Counted from the first letter of the stretch, positions 1-12,433 are shown. The stretch is 37,703 bases of DNA from Hyphochytrium catenoides (GCA_900088475.1 FLMG01001141.1:1-37703), one strand, 5' to 3'. The notes: generated by a model from the sequence alone, not told the origin. Made by a program: numbers and translations.

Positions 1-1816
1 AGTAGTCTAGTTAAATCATGAAGGCGTCAGAGACAACGCTGGCCAATTGGTGGCATGGGAGGAGGAGCAGCTATTTCGGATCTATCGGCTGGTATAATAC
101 TGGTTGTTCGTTGATCTACCAACATACATATCTGTGCTCCTTACTGCGCTTCATCGCATGCTAACCGGTACAAATTTCGCAGCACCTGTTGGTCTCCAGA
201 TTCTCCCTCGTCTACGGTTTAATCCATTCACTTGTACTGTTCTTATCCTCAGGCCAAGTTGCATAGCTCCGTTCCGTCTATTTATTTGTTCCCTCTGACG
301 AGAATGGATTCATTCATGAAGAAGAAGGAGACAACAGGTTTGAGGTGGGTTTCTGTCAAAGGCGTTAGCAAAAGAAGCTTGTGGCCTTGTGTTCCAAGTG
401 TCCTCCCATGCCCCTCTGCTCTTCTGCTTGCGAAGGGCTCCTACACGTAGTAGCAGCGTTTCATCCCATTCCTGGGTCTTTTTTTTTTTCTCTGTAACCC
501 CCGTTGCACAGAGTTTTGCCCGGCACCTCACCTAACTCATCATCATAATCTCGCCAATGATCGGAAGAACATGATGATGACTGTCAACAATGAGGATTGA
601 ACGAAGAGACAAAGAGAGAGACAACATTTAGGCAAGAATAGGGACTGAAGAACATTAACTAGTTATAGACACGTCTAGCGTATACACGAGACATGAAAGA
701 GAAAGAGTGCTATGGAAGAGAAAGCTGATAGAACAAAGAGAAGCAATGAGGTGATAGAGAGCGCTGGAATAAGCTAAACGTTGACGCTCAGGCCAAAAAA
801 GGAAGGAAAGCTGCTACTTAGAAATTGGTTAACAGACAACTGGAAATAGCAGAGGGAGAGAACTGGCAAGTAGGAAGCTGAAGTCTTGGCGTTGAAAGGT
901 ATTTCAAGAAGATAGAGAGAAAATTAAGAAGGAGAAGGAAAGGCAGAGAAATAATGAGCGAGGACTTGGCAGATAGAAAGGGGGAGGTGGAAAACGGTTA
1001 CAGCAGACCTGATTGAGAAGATGAGCAGCCCCGAGTATCGCCAGTGAGAGAGTAGTAGAAAAGATAGGGAGTGAGACTGATGGAGGGAAGAGACCAAATA
1101 AAGCAGAAGCAACCGGGAGCGGCGGTGCCAACAACAACTAGGTATCAATTAATCCATTCATTCATAAAAAGGCGACCATCGCAAGAAGAAGGAAAGAAGG
1201 ATGGGGGGCCGAGAAGCCTGTCAGGAAAATGGGAGAGAAATAGATATTCTAGCCACTAAGGCAACAGAGACACACGAAACGGAGGCAACAAGGAAAGGAG
1301 AATGTAGACGTGGAGACAATCTGAGAGAGCGTTAGAGGAAGAGCTAATCAGAGGAAGAGTTAAAAAGCACTGAAAGAGTAGTGTGGGGGCTTCCCAAGAA
1401 AGCGCGAACAATAAAGAGCCTTTAAAGCGCTAACTCAAAAGAGAGCAAGAGGGCCGCCGCTTAAAGTTGTCTAGGAGAATAGAAGAGTGGGCAAGTAGGA
1501 GAGAGGCAGATGCCGGATGGAATGGAGAACTCTTTACTGTTTGCTGTTTTTCAGTTCAATAAACGAGGGGAAAGTATTGCAGGAAACGGGGAAAACTTGG
1601 GGAGGAAGTATAGAAGAGGACAGCCCAGACGGCGTACTAATGAGCTCTTTATACCTAAATGTGAATGATGCAAAAGGCAGAGAGATTAAGAGGACAGAGG
1701 GGTTACCGGACAGGAAGAGAGAGAGAGAGAGAGAGCAGCGGAGGCAGGCAAAAGCTTGACCGAAGAGAATAGCAGGAACAGGAGAACGGGAGAACGGGAA
1801 AAAGGGAGAATATTGA
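1..1816. other. Gene-free spacer, purine-rich on + strand from ~600
   Basis: I see no supportable gene here. From about 600 the plus strand is dominated by A and G, with a pure GA run at 1716-1735. Open frames in this stretch translate to Arg/Glu/Lys-rich (plus) or Ser/Leu-rich (minus) low-complexity peptides, as expected from biased composition. A run of T at about 480-490 is the only other notable simple sequence. Confidence 0.7.
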
Positions 1817-3356
1817 ATAGACAGAGAGAGGGAGAAGGGGAGAGTTACTTGCAAAAACTTGAAGACAAACAAAAAGAGAGAAAGAGGGAGAGCAAGCCTG
1901 AAACGAAGGATCTAAAGGAGATGCTGAATTCGAGAGAAAGACGGCAGAGTGAGGAAAGGAAAGAGAAAGACAATAGAGAATGGGCAAACAAGAGTAATTG
2001 ATAATAAGATGCTGCAATAAGACGGCCATCCTGGACAGCTTACCATCAGAAATGAGAGTCGTCTAAGGCTATATTGACTCCCGGTTTTGTTTCCTAAAGT
2101 CTGCTGCTCATTACAGTGTCGACGGCAGCAGGCACGACCAAACGCGTCAGATGGTAATCAAACAGAAGAGAGAGAATATACATTCATAAAAGAGATACAA
2201 GTTGGGGTGCAGGCTAAAAGAGGAGAGGACAACAAGAAGGCGAGCGGAAGGCTACTCGTGACAGCTTTATTGAGGCTGCTTCTTAGACGGGAAGAGGAAG
2301 AATGGAAAAGATGTAATGGGCTTCAGAGCGGATGCGGCGGTGCTTCCGAAAGGAATAGGTGAGCCATTTTTGAAGAAGTCTCTGATGGCTGCGCGAAGAA
2401 GAGGAGTTGGGGGTAGCCACTATTGATAAGCTACGCTTTTCCATGTGTGCTGCACAATAGCGCCGTCTCTATGAAAAGCAGACTAGCCGGGAACCCAGCA
2501 ATAGAGTACTACGCAGAGGAGAGCTTAGAAAGCAAGCAACAAGAAGCCAAAGAAGAAGAGGTGGACCTCGATAGCAATACGTACGAGCAGCAGGGGGAAG
2601 AAGAAAAGAAAGAGAAAGAAGAGGAGAGGGCATAAATTCGCTGGAACGCCGCCGGTGTTACCGCAGCAGCACCAGGAGTTCAGTTTCTCTATAAGAAATG
2701 CTTCATCTCGCCTTATTGCTCCTAGTAACCGCCACCCGACACTGCGCGTCCCACCAACAAGAGCTAGCGGGCTAAAAGAAAGGAGCTAGGAGTCAAAGGT
2801 GGCCCTTTAGTGACCAGAATATGACTAGATCTGTGCCTCTTCTCCTCAATTCCGCTCAGTCCCATCTTGCTAAGTCCTCTTCTTTTCTCGCTGCCCTCAC
2901 AGTTCTTCATCTCTCTTCTCTCTATCGTTCTCTCTCTCTCTGATACTGTCTCACACGCCCCAGCTTCTCTCCTTTTTCTTGCACTTCTCCCCCTCTCTCT
3001 CTCTCTCCCTCCTAACCCTAACGGTAACCAGGCACAGGATGGATCGTGGTTGCAGCAAGCACTACCTATGACTGTTGGCATGCCTTTTGATGCTTGCACA
3101 GCAGCCCTTTGGTCCGCTTCTGTCCTCTTCTGCTTTCTCTTCTTCTTGCTCTCTCTCTTCTCTTTCTCTCTCTCTTCATCTCCCTCTTTCTCTCTCCCGT
3201 CACCTTTTTAATTCTCTCTTTTCTCTCTCCTTCCACTCTCTCTTTCCTCCTCTCTCTCTCACGCTTTCTTCCTCCCTCTCTCAAGACAAAAGCTCCGCAC
3301 CTGGTCTGTTAGGCTGCTGTTGGTTCCTCTGCTGGAAAGCTTCATTATCAGTACTC
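1817..3356. repeat. 1.54 kb dispersed direct repeat, copy 1
   Basis: This stretch aligns colinearly with 4522-6064 at a near-constant offset (2705 at the shared EcoRI-like GAATTC near 1926, 2710 at the shared GCTGGAAAGC at 3331), so indels are small. Identity looks roughly 85-90% by eye. The left arm (to ~2640) is purine-rich and the right arm (~2830-3300) is pyrimidine-rich. Small plus-strand frames inside are not conserved between copies, so no protein is proposed. No clear terminal inverted repeats or TG..CA ends are visible. It could be a pair of LTRs of a shrunken element, a non-autonomous element, or a plain segmental duplication. Confidence 0.88.
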
Positions 3357-4521
3357 GTAGCCTAATGATTAGAAAGTATTCGTGGGGTTTCTCCTTTCCT
3401 CTTCATCCAAGCTGCTGCTGCTGTCTGTGTAACAATGTGGTCGCAGCTGGAGAATAAGCGAGCGGCACGTCTGGTCGGTTCCAAAGGAGAAGCAGCGGTG
3501 ATGGACAGGGGCGAAAACTGCTGTAGTTTTCACTGAATATTGCCGCACACCACGCGGGGTATAAAAGTACTAAGCTGATTTTTTGGTACCAATATCAATT
3601 TTTCGTTCTGTTAGTTCCCAAGGGGCGATTGTTTGGAGAGATGCCCAGCAGTTTTGACCCCCAAATAACCTCCCCTTAGTTCTGCCTCTCGGGCCCTCCC
3701 TGATAATAACGGACCAACTCGATGGACCAGGCTGAGAAGAGAAACAGAGTTGTTCTATGAGTCTGATGGGTCCTACGTTTCTCTGCCGCCTGTCTCTGGT
3801 TCTCCCCTATGATGTACCAACTCCACAATGGACTGGTCTGAGAGAAGAGCTCATTCAATATTTGTCGAGTCTGAGACCAGCGGACGGACAGGTTCACTCG
3901 TCTTTGGTGTCTACCACTCCGTACTATCTTGTCTGTTCTACGACCCAGTCAGACTGATGAGCAAATATTATGCAAATATCCTACCTTTCTCTTCTGCCTC
4001 TCTCTAGTTCTATCGTGTAACAATGAACCAGCTCCGCAACGGACCGGTCTGAGAGAAGTTCAGTCTAAGACCAGAGGACGGACAAGCTCACTTGTTTTCT
4101 ATGCTACTACCTTTTCTGTCCTTCTGGACACGTAAACTGTGGGGCCTTGCCCGCCTACCTGTCCATTGTGGCTCCTCGCCTGCCTCTTCTTTCTCCGTGC
4201 TTCTGACTAATGTCTCTCCTCCGTCCTTTCTGCATATCATCATAGGTAACAGCGGCGGACTTCTGCTCCTCTATCTTCTTTCTAGTACCTGGACGAGGCT
4301 GTCTGCTGTATCGTAAGATAGAACAAATGGGGAAGAATGACTGGAACCAACCATCATTTACTTCTAAACAAGCTCAAGTCTGTGACAGACAATTCCACCT
4401 CTGCTGGTTCTTTAGTTAGGGTGCTTGCGTCACTTTGCCACGAGCTGCCGTCAGAGCTTTTGGCACTCAAAGAGCTGCCCGACACGCGGGAAAGGGGACA
4501 CTTCTCTCCGCTCATATATAT
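3357..4521. repeat. Spacer between the 1.54 kb repeats, with an internal ~209-bp tandem duplication
   Basis: The spacer has no convincing gene. Positions ~3778-3905 and ~3987-4095 are imperfect copies about 209 bp apart. Shared blocks include GGTCTGAGAGAAG and GACGGACA, each followed by a similar pyrimidine-rich tail. A purine-rich block (GCGGGAAAGGGGACA, ~4487-4501) lies about 20 nt before repeat copy 2. It resembles a retroelement polypurine tract, but the placement is not exact and no primer-binding site was identified. Confidence 0.6.
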
Positions 4522-6064
4522 ATAGACAGAGAGGGGGAGAAGGGGAGAGTTACTTGCAGAAAATTGAAGACAAACAAAAAGAGAGAAAGACGGAGAGCAA
4601 GCCTGAAACGAAGGATCTAAAGGAGATGCTGAATTCGAGAGAAATACGGCAGAGCGAGGAAAGGAAAGAGAAAGACAATACAGAATGGGCAAACAAGAGT
4701 AATCTATTATAGGATGCTGCGATAAGACTGCCACCCCGGACAGCTTACCATTAGAAACGAGAGTCGTGTAAGGCTATATTGACTCCCGATTTTGTTTCCT
4801 CTAAAGTCTGCTCCTCGTTACAGTGTCGACGGCAGCAAGCAGGACGAAACGCGTCAGATGGTAATCCAACCGAAGAGAGAGAGTGTACATTCATAAAATA
4901 GGAAATGTAAGTTGGGGTGCAGGCTAAAAGAGGAGAGGACAACAAGAACGCGGACGGAAGGCTACCCGTGACAAATCTGATGAGGCTGCTTGTTAGACGG
5001 GAAGAGGGAGAAGGCAAAAGATGTAATGGGCTTCAGAACTAATGCGGCGGTGCTTCCGAAAGGGATAAGTGAGCCAGTTGTGAAGGAAACTCTGATGACT
5101 GAGCGAAGAAGAGGAGTTGGGGGTGGTCGCTATTGATAAGCTACGCTTTTCCATTTGTGCTGCACAATAGCTCCATCTCTATGAAAAGCAGACTAGCCGG
5201 GACACTCAGTAATAGAGTACGACGCAGAGGAGAGCTTACAAAGCGAGCAAGAAGAAGCCTAATAAGAAGAAGAAGAGGTGGACCTCGATTGCAATACGTA
5301 CGAGCAGCAGAAGGAAGAAAAGAAAGAGGAAGAAGAGGGGAGGACATAAATCGCTGGAACGCCGCCGGTGTTACAACCACCGCAGGACCCTGAGTTCGCC
5401 CTTCTCAAAAGGAACTGCTTCATCTCGCCTTATTGCTCCTAAATAACCGCTACCCGCCACTGCCCTGTCCACCAACAAACAAGAGCTAGGGGGCTAAGAG
5501 AAAGGAGTGAGGAGTCAAAGGTGGCCCTTTAGTGGCCAAGAATATCACTAGATCTGTGCCTCTTCTCCTCATTTCCTCTCAGTCCCATCTTGCTAAGTCC
5601 TCTTCTCTTCTCTCCGCCCTCAATAATTCTTCATCTTTCTTCTCTCCATCGTTCTCTCTCCTCTCTGTTACTGTCTCACACGCTCCTGCCACTTCTCCCC
5701 CTCTCTTCCTCTTTCGATCTCTCTCTCTTTCTCCTTTTTAACCCTAACGCTAAGGAGGCACAGGAGCGTGGCTGCAAGCACTACCTATAATTGTTGGCAG
5801 GCCTTTTGATCCTGGCACTATGGCCCTTTGTTCGGCGTCTGCCCTCCTCTTGTTTTTCTTGTTTCTCTCTCTCCCTCTTTCTCTCTCTTCAACTCCCTCT
5901 TTGTCTCTCCCGTCTCACCTATAATTCTCTCTTTTCTCTCTCCTCTGACTCTCTCTTTCCTCTTCTCTCTCTCATCCTTTCCTCCCTCTCTCAAGAAACA
6001 AACTCCGCTCCTGGTCTGGTAGGCTGCTCTTGGTTTATCTGCTGGAAAGCTTCATAATCAGTAG
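4522..6064. repeat. 1.54 kb dispersed direct repeat, copy 2
   Basis: This is the second copy of the repeat at 1817-3356, in the same orientation. It has the same purine-rich left arm (to ~5350) and pyrimidine-rich right arm (~5540-6000). Both copies carry the telomere-box-like word AACCCTAAC at the end of the pyrimidine arm's first part (~3015 and ~5740). Homology fades right after the shared TTCATwATCAGTA near the end. Immediately upstream is a short (AT)n run (4514-4523) absent from copy 1. Confidence 0.88.
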
Positions 6065-6409
6065 CGTAAAGTTGCTTCTCTCCCTACTACTATCTTACTT
6101 ATCTTTGTTGCACTCTTATCTAAGGACTTAAAGGGTATAAGTGGTCGCTCAGTGGTGATAGCTCCTAGGTAGGAACTTTGGTAAGTTAGCTATAAGAACT
6201 CTAGTCAAGAGCTTGATGAGCACTTGTCAGTCGATAAATTCATTCATACATCATTCTCCTACGGAGAGCAGAAATCCAGCACTACCACCTCTCAATCAAT
6301 CAGCATGCAACTAAAAGGTTTCAGCTCAGGTATCAGCGCAGCTTCGGTGCCGTTCTACGTCCCCGCTTAGTGTCAGTCTTGATTCCAACAACCGCACTAT
6401 ATTGCAAGT

Positions 6410-9060
6410 GGACGCCAGCCCTGGTACGTGTCGTGGTGCCGGCATTGGTGCCCGCGTGGTGCTCGCGTTGGTGCCAGTCTTGCTGCCGGCTATAAGTGCC
6501 ATCTTTCATGGTAGCCTGGCCTCAGTCATTGTGCAAACCTTAGGCACAGCCCACCTAAGTTGGCAACCGCAAGCGCTGGGATAGGCTGAAGCCACGGTCT
6601 CCGCCTAAGCCTAAAACGATAGCCTGGGACAGCCATAGATGCAGCCTTAGCTGGCTAGAGATCCGCCTTGATAGCCACCTTTAAGCCAGCCTTGTATGCC
6701 TGCCTTAAATGCTCGTGTAATTGAAGGTAGGGGTCGCCGCATGTGGCCAGCTACCCAGTCTAGGTGCCAGCCTGAAAACCAGCATAAGTGCCCTCTTTGA
6801 CGAGAATCTGTTAGATCCCGCTTGGTGCCAGCGATGCTTACTGCTTTGGTCCGAGCCTAGGTTCCCAGTCTCAGAGCCAGCCCTACGATCCAGCCTAGGT
6901 ACCAGCCTTTGGGGCATTGTCATAACATCACAAGAGACAAGAGGAACATTGTCATCCGCAAAATATTAGGGCATTCTGAGTGCGTAATAAGAGATGGAGG
7001 TCCTTGGTCTTTCCTGATAAGCTTGGACCAGTACCGTTTGGATTGGTCGGAAGCAATTAAGTCCAGAAGCATGAGCACTGACGCTCTTTATACAGGCGAT
7101 ACCATGCTCCAGCTTCAACACGAAGAGTCGTGTACTTCAGCAGTAAGTAGTTGTTCAAGCAGAGTTGTTCACAAGCACCTTAGCCTTCCTTATCATACAG
7201 TTGGTCCCATGGTGCTGCGTATGAGCGCAGGTGACTGTGTCAGTCCTCCCATTTTATGTAGCAATCTTTACAGAAAGTAGCGGTATCATTTCTTCTTCCA
7301 AAGGACTAGTAGTGTCTGTCTAAAGCAGCATTGTTGGTCGGGTAAAGACACAAGTGCTAGACACGTTAGTATAGACTGATCTTACCTTGCGGTCTGCATG
7401 GGCAAGATCAGACACAGAAGGCGGGCCTCGCGGCACTGAAAAGCGTGGTAATGTCTACAGTCACGTGCTAACTCAAACCTATAAAGATTTGTAGTAGTTA
7501 ACCTGTCTCCAGCTAGAAGCACCAGTGATTTGTAGGGACAGACCAAGGGAGAGAGAAGGCAGAAAGTATTGCTGCCGTAAAGGTAAGACGAAGCTCAGGA
7601 TGGGAGCTCAGTGTTTGACCGTAAGTTTTACCCTCAATATTGTCCCCGCCTAGGGACTTGCCAGCCTTTTGCAGTTGTTGATGTCTTTCAGCTTGCTGTC
7701 AACCTTCGGTGGTGCCAGATTATGTGCCAGCATGTGCCAACATAAGTGCCAAACAGCATAGGTGCTGGCCTACGTTCCAGCCTTATATACTATACTTGCC
7801 AATTTTTTAGGTGTTAGTCTAGGTATCAAGCGGAGGTACTAGTAGCCTATGTGTCAGCGTAGGCGTCCGGCTAAGTACCGCATAGAAACTAGTATTGTAC
7901 GCGACAATCTCAAATGACATCTAGATAGCTGCCTTAGGTGTTAGATTAAACGCCAGCCTTGATACTGAATAGTTGTCAAGCCTTGCCGTCGGACTTACGT
8001 GCCACCGGACAACCCATCTAAGTGCTAAGATACGCGTACAGGTGAGGTGCAAACTCCTGCGTGTTGGTCTAGGTTGCCAGAGGCCCCGCCCCCCCTTAGC
8101 GCCAGTCATGGTGGTAACCGTGAGGTGGAGCTTAGATACCAGCCTCGATACTACTAGCCTACGCTTCCAGATTAGGTTCAAACTCTTACGTGTTGATCTA
8201 GTTGCTATAGGCCTCCTACTTAGCGCCAGTCGTGGTGGCCAGTGGAGGTGGTGCAGCCTAGGTACAACTTTTGATGCCAGCCTACGACGTTGTAGGCCGG
8301 AAAAGACCATTGTCGGTGTCAAGATGTATACGCCTTGGTGTTGGATTTGATGCCAGTCTTGCGGCCAGCCTTAGTAAGTATTTGTCGAACTCGCAGCGTA
8401 CGTCTCAATCTCGGTACTATGGTTATTAGGTATTGGCCTAGGAGGCCACTTGATTGCATGGCGTGGGCCGACAGTAATTGCCCGCTTAGTTACCATCATC
8501 CCAAGGTGTCCAGCACCTCAGATCACCGGCAGTCGCAGATATAGCTTAATTGACCTCCTTGCTGTCAGCCCCGGTGCCAGGATAGGTGGCTGCCTAGATA
8601 AACATTGTAGGTGCCAGTCTGTTATTAGCTCCGGCCTTTGGGCCAACGTACTAGTTAAGTACCAGCATTTGCTGATCTTCTGCCCTTGGGTTATTAGGGT
8701 CAACTTGCCTCGGTGTCGGCCCAGATGCCACCCTTAAGACCGCACTTAGTTGCTATCTTGCTTAAGTTATAAACCCTAATACTAAGCGGCATGTAGCAGC
8801 TTAGACAATGCCAAGCCTCATAGCAGTATTATGTGGAAGCCAACTACCTGTCATACTCACAACCAGCTTTAGTTGTCAGCGTAACTTGTCGTCCAGGCTG
8901 GCCACACCTGGTGCTAACCTACTAGGTGTGGCCAATTCCCAGCCTTAGGGCCAGCCTAAATGCCAGCCTTAGGTACCGTCTCCGGAGGCCACCTGGTTCT
9001 TGCTCTTGGTGTCGACGCCTAGGCGCCCGCGTATGTTCCAGTCTACTTGTCAGGCTAGCT
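6410..9060. repeat. Degenerate 12-bp minisatellite, consensus GTGCCAGCCTAG
   Basis: A diverged tandem repeat with a 12-nt period is readable by eye. Clear runs are ~6435-6520, ~6725-6915 (at least ten successive units, mostly CCAG followed by 8 nt), ~7715-7900 and ~8925-8965 (three exact 12-nt steps). The stretch ~6920-7630 interrupts the array. Within it, ~8047-8165 and ~8176-8290 are a larger direct duplication about 129 bp apart. Because 12 is a multiple of three, frames across the array translate to weak four-residue repeats (for example around 6750 and 8935). No long frame exists, so coding is unlikely. Confidence 0.75.
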
Positions 9061-9139
9061 GTATCCGGCGTAGTTTTCAGCAAAGATTATGACCAGATTA
9101 GTGGTCTTCTTCTGCTCACCTGGATGACGTGACAGAGTA

Positions 9140-9705
9140 TGCAATGTATGACATGCCTCTGGCTGGGGACATCAAACTGGTGCTTGACAAAACTAGCCTG
9201 GGAGATCTCCTTGCCGCATAGCTGGGTCAAGCTGGAGGAGGCTCTTGAGGGACAGAAATTAGGTCGTCGTAGCAGTGGGTTATGTGGGCGCTTGGCCTAG
9301 CGAATGTTCGGGAGTGGTAGTTGGAGAGCCTCCCGCCTGTTTAGGCCCTACCATTCTCGCCGAAGTGTCTGGGTCTCGGCCCCCATGAGGCAGTACTCCG
9401 ACCTTCTGAGGAGGAAAAAGTAGGCCAGAATAGTGAGGCTCCATACGAGTTGGTGGTGTGGTGTGGACCAAGAATAGAGTTCGAGAAGCGCAGCAGGATT
9501 GGACCGGCTACGGGCTGCTTCTCAGTAGTGGGAGCGGATTCGGCTAGGGCCCAGTCTTAGGAGCGCGAAGCCCGGGGTGAGAGGAATGTCCCGCGCGTGG
9601 AAGAAGAGTTGAAGCCAGAGAACTGCGCTGAGCTTCCAAAGGGTGGTGGCCTTTGTGTTGCCGTCCTGGGCATCTCGTTGGAACCATATTCTCCGCAGTA
9701 AGCAG
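9140..9705 (+). pseudogene. Possible decayed coding fragment, unknown
   Basis: One plus-strand frame runs from ~9343 to 9701 with a single TAG near 9559. It has balanced amino-acid composition, unlike the low-complexity frames elsewhere. Another short frame starts at the ATG near 9150 and stops at ~9220. I do not recognise a family, and there is no start codon or splice model that makes it a gene. It may be an old transposon remnant or chance in a locally GC-rich stretch. Confidence 0.2.
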
Positions 9706-9899
9706 CGAAAGCGGGAAGGTGCTCAATATTTCTATTCGCTGCTGCATGGGGGTAGTCAGCTGTGCCTGCCTGCCTTCTCTATTGCCACTGTGTCTAGGTT
9801 CTGGGCAGGCGCCAAAGGCTGAGGCTGACCGAGCAAATCTGAGTCTGAGCAGCGATGGCAGCCCCATCCCGTAAAGGCAGCCACCGCGTGCCAAAACAA

Positions 9900-12330
9900 A
9901 TGCGCTGATATTTTTTTAGTAAAGCATCTTCAACAGTACCCTTTCTCTTGGTCGCCTACTCGAGAGTTATGATGGTCTTGTGTGCCCTCTCTTCTTCCTC
10001 TCTCTCTCCGATTGTAAGTGCTGAAGAAATCAGCTATGATGACTCCTTTCCTATCTTGATGGCGGACCGGGCATTAGATACACCAAGACTTCGTAGCAAG
10101 GTTCTCCTTTTATTGTTATGATTGCTTCTATCCTTTTCTTTAATTTCCTTGCCTTTTCTGGAAGTACTTATTCAGAAGCAGCAAGAAAAAGCAATGCCCG
10201 CCATATATACAGTAGGGTGGTGATTTTAGAGACAGAAGAATGCCCGGGATGAGAGGGGACATACAGTCAAGGGAGGTGATAGGGAGCTCAATATCGAAGA
10301 AACAGTGTCAAAAGCAGCGGAAGAAAGAAGTACCAGGAAGCTATTGAAGGCTCACCCTATACAACGTATTAGGGGCTAGGAAGGTTATGTGTAGGACTAA
10401 AAGACTATCGTCTCAATGAGAGCGCAAAGAGGAGACGGCGGAGGTAAAGAAAATTCAGAGCAACAGGTAGCAAATGTCCAGTGGGAGCAGACGGACGGAA
10501 AGGAAGGAAAGCATGATTTACCTTCGACGAGACAGAGAGCACAAAAGAGACAGAAGAGAGGAAGACGGAGGGCCTCGAGTGAAAAGAGACACTGACTTCG
10601 GGGGAGGAGGGCTATTGTTATTGTTCAGTATTTATGATCAGCAAAGCAGCAGCGTGGAAGGGAAGGAGGGCTGAATAGATTGTGAGAGTACGGCCAGCTA
10701 GGACAGCAATCAAGGCTAAGCAATATAACGCAAGAAGAGAAAGCGAAGCTCAAGGAGGCAGTCGGATGTAGGAAAGGCTTACAAGAAAGCGAAGAATGGT
10801 GAGCCATTCACTAGGACAAGGAAGGGTAGCCAAGAGGGCGAGATGAAGGAGATGAGATTCGGCTTGAATGAACCAATATATACGGAGAAGAGCCGAGTAA
10901 GAATGCGCCAAGACGGAGATCAAGCTGAGAGAATCACCCAAATAGTGCAGACACGGAAGACAACAAAAAGAGCAAGTGTTAGAACCCTAAGAAGGCAAAT
11001 GGGAAATGGAGGGCCTGTTCAGACAAGTGGAGCATGCAACAGCTTACAGATTACTTATCAGCCCCAAAGCGATAGAGACACCAAGGGAGATTGAACTTAG
11101 AGGCACCAACAAGAGATCACCAGGAGGAGTGCAAGAATAAGAGGGAGCAAATAATNGAGAGAGAGAGAGAGAGGCATCGTAAGAAAGAGAGGCACGTGGT
11201 GAGACCTGGTGAGGCGGAAAGCGATGGTTCATATATCTCCTATTAGGGTAGACTAGACAAAGTTAAGGAGTGTAGAGAGCGAAAAGGAGGGGGCACTGAG
11301 GGAAAGACGAAAGACCGGGAAGAGATGGGAGGCAAGGAAAGGAGAAAGGAAAGAGAGAGAAAGAGAGAAAGACAGACAGACGACACAACGAGAGAGAGGG
11401 TCATGGTGAGAGGCGAGTCAACCTGAGAAGAAAAATTTTTACATTCCTTCTCTACATCTTCACTCTACCTGATCAAAGTTCTCAGGGAGCGCAACCCAAT
11501 TCTGACATGAATGTCGTGCTTGGCTCGATTCAATCTATCATAAAGAAGACAGAGCTGAGTTAGGAAGAGTATGCGTGATGCCATTTTGAAAGTGGTTGGG
11601 AGAGTAGCAGCGAGAGGGAGAGGATAGGAAGGTTCATGACTGAGGAGGGAAAAGGTCGGTGACATTGAACGAGGAGGAAGAGAGCGTGCAAAGAAGAATA
11701 AAGGAGGAGAAACAAAACGAGAAAACGAGGAGAAAAGAAACTGAGGGAGATTTTGACTGCTGAGAGGAGAGAGAGAGAGAGAATCAGAAGACAGGAAGAG
11801 AAACAGACACACGGAAGAAAGGAGGAGTGAAGAGAAACCTGACGACCTTCAGCAGAGGTAGATGTTGATGATGTCTGGAGCTTTGTCTAGATGTAAATGT
11901 AACGAAGGGATTTGATGATGATTATGTGTCAATTGACTGAATGACTGTGTCTCTCTTAGTGCTCTGCCTATCAATCTGCGAACAGCGACAGAAAGAGAAA
12001 CTAACTAGGGAGAGGGAAAAGAGATGCAAGAAGAAGGCCTGCTGGAGGAGGAAGAGTAAGAAGAAAGGCAGTCATGGTGAAGAGAGATAAGAAGAGAGAA
12101 AGAGGAAAGACCCAGCACTAGGTAGTAGGGAAGAGGCCAGGTAAGACCGAAAAGGGAAGGCAGAGGGCCAATCTGAAGAGGAAAGGGAGATATAGAGCAA
12201 CATAATAAGGAGAAGAGAAAGAGAGTCAAAGCAAGAAAGCAAGGCAGAACAGAAACAGAGGAGGCAAATATGGAGAAAAACAGAATGATGGATCATTATA
12301 AAGACCGTAGTCTTGAGAAGTTGTTGCAGA
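9900..12330. other. Gene-free spacer with long purine-rich tracts
   Basis: Apart from 9900-10200, which is unremarkable, the plus strand is overwhelmingly A and G from ~10,240 to 12,290, with short interruptions near 11,440-11,530 and 11,850-11,990. One ambiguous base (N) occurs at 11156, next to a pure GA run. Frames on the minus strand here are Ser/Leu-rich artefacts of pyrimidine composition. Confidence 0.7.
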
Positions 12331-12433
12331 CTTTACTTAGATCCCCTCTTTGCTGCGCCCTCCACCTCTGCTGTCAACGAGAACAGCAAACTTGGCGGTG
12401 ACTCCAGGCTAGCCTGCCACGCTGGTACCTGCT

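Noticed and set aside
1517-3365. Many 60-115-codon frames within GA- or CT-rich DNA
   Set aside because: They translate to Arg/Glu/Lys or Ser/Leu repeats on both strands and are not conserved between the two repeat copies.
6909-7280. 123-codon plus-strand frame in the gap of the 12-bp array
   Set aside because: Begins with TTG, no recognisable domain, and no splice model extends it.
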